Source: Ochotona curzoniae
Lineage: Eukaryota > Chordata > Mammalia > Lagomorpha > Ochotonidae
Reading direction: 5' to 3'
DNA: 64,000 nucleotides
Assembly: GCF_017591425.1 (NCBI RefSeq)
Contig: NW_024467106.1
Coordinates: 19,210,501-19,274,500 of the forward strand
Shown: one piece after another, positions 59,363 to 64,000 of the stretch
How the letters are laid out: each line of letters begins with the position of its first letter
Position numbering within the stretch: the first letter of the stretch is position 1
Position numbers and translations under genes: made by a program
Notes under the pieces: generated by a model
Database searches by the model: none
Seen by the model: the letters and a program-made list of their open reading frames with translations, nothing else
Told to the model about the DNA's origin: nothing

Positions 59363-59922
59363 CTGCCCCCCCCCGAGAAAGTACTTTAACTCAAATTACT
59401 TTCTACCCTGCTCAGAAAGAAAGTTCCAGCAGTAGTAGCAAGTTTGTGCTACTAGAAGTAAAATCTGATGGGAAAAAATTAAGTTTTCCAAATAACTGAC
59501 ACATGGACCAGCAGTCCGTGGTCTACAAAGAATCTGTAATGCTTTCTTTAATTCACTTTTTTTTCAAGATTTCCCTTTTCCCCTATAATTTCAAGGCATA
59601 TGATCCAGTGTCAGAATTGAGTAGACAAATATGGCTAGAAATAGAGTTCCTTTGAGGACTTTTACAATCTATGTTAACCTATCTATGTTTTTCCAAAAGG
59701 TGAGAACATACTGTAGCAAAATGTCTTGTTAGATGAGGGAATGTGTTTACACAGAGCTCTTGTAGCACTTGTCTTTCCTCTGCCTACTGTGGTCAGAGAT
59801 CACTTCTTGCTTGACTCCATATCTCCTACAAAGCCCAGAAAACAATATCTTAATAAGATAGAATTCTTGAACACATGTGTTTTCAGCATATTAAATATGC
59901 TTAATTTCATTAGTTTTTCTTT

Positions 59923-59980
59923 CCTTCTTTCCTTTCTTCTTTCTTCTTTCTTTTTCTTTTCTTTCTTTTTTTTTTTTTTT
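59923..59980 (+). repeat. polypyrimidine tract
   Basis: CTTTCTTT-type runs ending in a 16 bp T run next to the tail of the following antisense SINE. Confidence 0.85.
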
Positions 59981-60262
59981 GTTACAAAGAGAGAGAGAAT
60001 GAGAGAATACTCCCATTGATGGGATTCTTCCCTAATGCCCACAATGGTTGAGACTGAGTTGGGCTAAAGTCCAGAGCCAGGAGCCAGGAACCAGGAGCTC
60101 ACTCCAGGCCACCCACATGGTTGTTTGAGCTGTGGCCACAGCTTGCAGAGGTTTGCTTTATCAGGAAGCTGGAGACTGAAGCAATACCAGGATCAAAGCT
60201 AGTTACTGTGGTGTGGTATACAAATATACTAACCAGTGTCTTAAACGATCAAACATCTGCCC
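59981..60262 (-). mobile_element. old SINE, antisense
   Basis: GTTACAAAGAGAGAGAGAATGAGAG tail side, then CCATTGATGGGATTCTTCCC, GAGCCAGGAGCCAGGAACCAGGAGC and a degraded head ending CATCTGCCCC. Confidence 0.65.
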
Positions 60263-60569
60263 CAATGTTTAATTTTCAGTATATCAAGGATAGTATTTTG
60301 CGTCTCTGAGATGGAAATAAATAGAACATGTATAGCTATGCTTTCTCAAAGGAATATTCAGTGGATGCCTTCATTTTCAAGTGACGGAATTTTGGCAAAT
60401 TGATCCTTCAGATCATTTTCCTATGGAACCGGTATAAACTGTTGAGTGATGTGTAAGATAAGTGTGCATCTCTACATTTTCTCTCTTAAATCTGGTCAAG
60501 GAAGAAAACCCTACAGCACCTCTGCAGAGAAGCCCACTCTTCAAGTTATGACGCATCTGCGGACTCCAG

Positions 60570-60902
60570 ATATTTTTTTTGGAAGATTGATTTATTTCAA
60601 AGAGTTATAGAAAGAGGGGAAGAGACATAGAAAGAGCTATCTTCCAGCCGTTTTTTTTTACTCCCCAGATAACTGCCATCCCAGCACTGGACCACGCTGA
60701 AACCTTGATCCAGGAGCTTCATCCAGATCTCCCACATGGGCAGTAGGGACCCAATACTTGAACCATCTTCTGCTGCCTTTTCCAGACCATTAATAGGGAG
60801 CTGGATTCGAAGTGGAGTAGCCAGGACCTGGTGCCACATGGGATGCTAAAATTGCCAGGCTGCAGCTCAATCCTCTGCTCCTCAGTGCCAGCACCAGCTC
60901 TA
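60570..60902 (-). mobile_element. old SINE, antisense
   Basis: TTTTTTTTGGAAGATTGATTTATTTCAAAGAG tail side. AGGAGCTTCATCCAGATCTCCCACATGGGC and AGGGAGCTGGATTCGAAGTGGAGTAGCCAGG lie in the middle, and the head ends CTCAGTGCCAGCACCAGCTC. Confidence 0.75.
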
Positions 60903-62894
60903 GGATTTGAATGTACGCCACTCTCATCTCACTATCAAGTTTGCCCTTTGCCCCTGCTGTCATACCACCCTGATTGCAGCAGACACTGAGTAGTGATTTT
61001 TCTACTTCTCTACCAAGGACAGTGTCACCTCTTTCTTAGCTCAGGAGTCGTTTTAGTCACTGTTTTCCCTATTCTTCAGTTCCATCTTGTCAGCTTACAA
61101 AACCATAATTACTGGCTTTCATTCACAGATTGGAATAAAATGCTGGAAGCATTGCAATTGTAGATATGTAATGAGGTATCTTGGTGGCAGACACAAGCCA
61201 AAACACAAAGTTAATTTGTGTTTTGTACACATCTTATGCACACAATTAAAAGATAATTTCATGATTTTTGAAAATAATTTGTACAATCAAACAAAGTTTA
61301 GCTGTGTGGAATTTTCTAAATCTTTTTATATCATGTAGGTACTTAAAAACTTTGACCCACTCGATTTGGGCTTTTCTAATTTGGAACATGCTATCTACAA
61401 TGGATATTTCTATTTATGAATAGAAATCAACTCAAAGTCATTAGTAGTTTAATCTGTTTTTTAAAGATTTGCAACACAAAGTATTTTGCTCCATAATGAT
61501 TAATTAATGTAGTCATTCAGACAAACACAAAAGAGAAAAAAATCCAAATACCACTGATTTGTAATGCTAATAAATGTCACAAATTAAATATTGTTTTGGT
61601 AAATTTAGGATAACTGTAACAAACAGAATACACAGTAAGTTCATGAACTTAAAATTTTCCTCCAGCCTCCACCCCTTTGAATACTCCACGTGTCCATTGA
61701 TTTTATTTGAAATTTATTTGGCTTTTGAAGCATTCTGGAGTTAAACTGCTGCTTCAGTCCAAGTATTTGCAATGTGATGATTAGAGTTCCTGTGTCTTTT
61801 ACATATTCTAAACTCCTAGTAAACTTTGCTTCCTTGTTGTTATTACAACACCTGGAAGAAAGACATAATTTCTTTCATGGTGGGTTTGAATCATAAATAG
61901 CATTTTTTTGCTTTCTAACGCCAATATTTTTACAGTTGTATTCGCCCAATGATTACACCATGTCTCTTGACATTTGATTTATTGTGGAAGGACAATTTGG
62001 CCAGATAAAATTCTAGAACAGCTTTTCTATTGGACAAATCCAGGCCTATCACCAAAGTCTTTCATCCTTTGTGACCCATCGCAATCCACAGCACTGTTCC
62101 TGAAAATCACACCACCCTTGCCATCATTTGCTTGTCTGTGGGGTTATTATTTTCCATTTGGGTGGCAGGTACCCATCCAAAGGTGTGAGACATGATTTAT
62201 GTTCTTTCTTCTAGCAATTTGTCTTAGAGCTCAAGAAGCCCTAAAGACTAGTTTTGTTTTGTTTTTAAGCAGTAGATACAGAATATAGAATGAAATTGTA
62301 TACAGAGGACTATAGCAATATCATTCACATATGGAGTGAATGAAGGTTATATGTAAAGAGAAGCACAACCTACTGTGTGACTCCAGGAGGAAATGTAAAG
62401 AAGGCTGAAGAGAGAAGCCAATGCAGTTTCTACTTAACTTGTTTATTCCTAATTCCAGTTTCTAGTGAGGCTCAGCCTTCTGCTCTTATATTGGAGAGGC
62501 TATTCCCATGTGTGTCCAATAAACCTCCTACTTTATGTAACCTGATGACATGAATAGCCAAGTGGGGTTAAGATAATCTAGGTAAATTTTGATTTCAAGA
62601 CTATGCAAATACCTTTTAAATTTCTTGCTATTTAATTCAATATTTTAAACAATATGGTGCTATATTTTCATCATATGTAAGTATTATATACATACACATG
62701 CATACAGTTTTTTAAAATCAAGGGTACAGGATTAACATATAATGTAATATAATATACATGACAAAATGATGAAAGGATTTAATAGTTAATGTTCTAATTT
62801 ATTAGAACATTTATACATATTTACCAAAATATCTACAAATATTTTATAAACACATTCATTTTTATGCATGAGAGAAAATGCATTGCATTTGCCT
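60903..62894 (+). other. SVEP1 intron 1, unassigned
   Basis: AT-rich, no repeat or exon I can name. TTCTTCTAGCAATTTGTC at 62207-62224 looks like a splice acceptor, but the following codons do not match SVEP1 and stop soon. Confidence 0.45.
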
Positions 62895-62975
62895 GTCTGG
62901 AATATTACTCATGCACCAAAAAGAAATAGAATCCTGACATTTGCTCCAAAGTAGATGGGGTTGGAGAATTTTTTT
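62895..62975 (+). mobile_element. small L1 ORF2 3' fragment, plus strand
   Basis: GGAATATTACTCATGCACC and AATCCTGACATTTGCTCCAAAGTAGATGGGGTTGGAGAA match the near-terminal coding part of L1 ORF2 in sense orientation. Confidence 0.6.
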
Positions 62976-62984
62976 TATTTTATG

Positions 62985-64000
62985 TAAAGGGAACAGATTT
63001 CATGTATTCTGCATTAACAATTTTAAGAAACTAAAGATACTTCCAGCCATACACTCACTTTATCACTCCCACTCTTCTTTCTTATTTTTGTGTCCACTCT
63101 CGCAATGACATACATTGTTTACTTTATAATCTCAAGTTTAACTCATCATTCAATAAAGAATTCAACAAACAGTAAGTACATAAGCCACTGTTCCTCAAGA
63201 GTATAGAAGAGGACTGAAAGCAATAATCAAACCTCAAAATGTCATTTTTTTGTATTTTGGATACTGGAGTACATGGAAAATAAACATTTTTCTTTTGAAG
63301 ACTGGCTTATTTCCTTAGGCATAGTGGTTTCCAGGTAGGTATTTTATTTTTAAAGATAGAAGTTTATCATTTGATGCAGCTTGGTAGTATTCCATTATGT
63401 ACATGTACCACAATTTATTTAGTCATCAATTGAAAGATGTTGGGTTGGTTCCCTGCCTTAGCTATTGTGAGTCAAGCTGTTTTAAATGTAGGGGTACAGT
63501 TAATTTGCGTGCTAATTTCACTTTTTTGGATAAATGTTCAAGTTTCTGAGAAATCTGCATACTGTCTTCCATTATGGTTGTGCTACTTTGCATAACCACC
63601 AGCAGTGCATTAGGGTTCTTTTTTCCTTAGATCCTCTCCAGCATTTATTGTTTATTGATTTAAAAATGTTAGCCTTTCTTACCACAGTAAAGTGAAAGGT
63701 CCTTGTGTTTCGCTTTGTTTTGTTCTTTGCATATCTGATGGCTAGTGATTTTGAGCAGGTTTTTTTTTTTTTTTATGTATCTGTGGGCCATTTTTATTTC
63801 ATCCTTTAAAAACTGCCAGTTCAGGTTCTGTGTCTATTTCTTAACTGGATTGTCTGTTTTATAGTTGAGTTTTTGAGCTCAATATATATCCCCGATAGTA
63901 ATCCTTTATCAGTTGCATAGTTTGCAAATATTTTCCCCATTCTTTTGTCTCTTTACTTCAAGTGTTTTCTTTGCTGTTGAGAAACTTCTTAGCCTGATGT
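62985..64000 (-). mobile_element. L1 3' end (3' UTR and ORF2 C-terminus), antisense, cut by window edge
   Basis: 3' UTR-like sequence (TGACATACATTGTTTACTTTATAATCTCAAGTTTAACTC) fills 63050-63290. The complement of the ORF2 C-terminus follows (CTTATTTCCTTAGGCATAGTGG, GTAGTATTCCATTATGTACATGTACCACA, CCCATTCTTTTGTCTCTTTACTTC). It continues beyond the right edge. Confidence 0.8.

Noticed and set aside
47142..64000. SVEP1 exon 2
   Set aside because: I searched by eye for the expected continuation of the VWA domain and found none. The acceptor-like site near 62213 leads to non-matching codons and a stop.
1..64000. CRISPR array, operon, prophage or other undescribed gene system
   Set aside because: All periodic repeats are microsatellites or retroposons, and the sequence is clearly vertebrate nuclear DNA.

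Overview
The window is ordinary mammalian nuclear DNA, not a compact microbial locus. It is AT-rich, gene-poor and full of retroposons. The youngest short repeats are tRNA-derived SINEs of the lagomorph C-repeat (CSINE) type, with A and B box, a CT-rich 3' part and an A-rich tail. Their sub-variant resembles what I remember from pika (Ochotona) more than rabbit. Lagomorph is fairly secure; pika is an inference from memory of the SINE consensus.

The only intact protein-coding sequence I recognise is the first coding exon of SVEP1 (46620-47141, + strand), inside a GC/CpG-rich block. It encodes a signal peptide, a short linker and the N-terminal half of a von Willebrand factor A domain. The exon ends at a GTAAGG donor in phase 0. 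I found no second exon, so 47142-64000 reads as intron 1, and the 46 kb to the left reads as intergenic DNA upstream of the SVEP1 promoter.

Layout, left to right: 1-13.4 kb is intergenic with a solo ERV LTR (2.4 kb), several SINEs and a mariner-like remnant. A BUD31 processed pseudogene lies at 14.17-14.75 kb. From 17.6 to 19.8 kb there is a mosaic of L1 pieces in opposite orientations. From 21.6 to 24.2 kb lies an old antisense L1-like block split by two SINEs. From 28.6 to 33.1 kb there is a + strand L1 lacking most of ORF2, with a SINE nested inside it. Tail-to-tail SINEs lie at 37.3-37.8 kb. An antisense L1 (ORF1 and the start of ORF2) spans 39.6-41.6 kb, and a young SINE with target-site duplications lies at 41.9 kb. 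The SVEP1 promoter and exon 1 occupy 46.2-47.1 kb. Intron 1 follows, with about ten SINEs, a 270 bp GAAA tract at 58 kb, and an antisense L1 3' end running off the right edge.

I found no rRNA, free-standing tRNA, CRISPR array, operon or undescribed multi-gene system. Genuine points of interest are the SVEP1 start context, details of the retrotransposition events, an unclassified GC-rich block inside an L1, and several short local duplications. All positions were read by eye; repeat boundaries are approximate unless a target-site duplication is stated.
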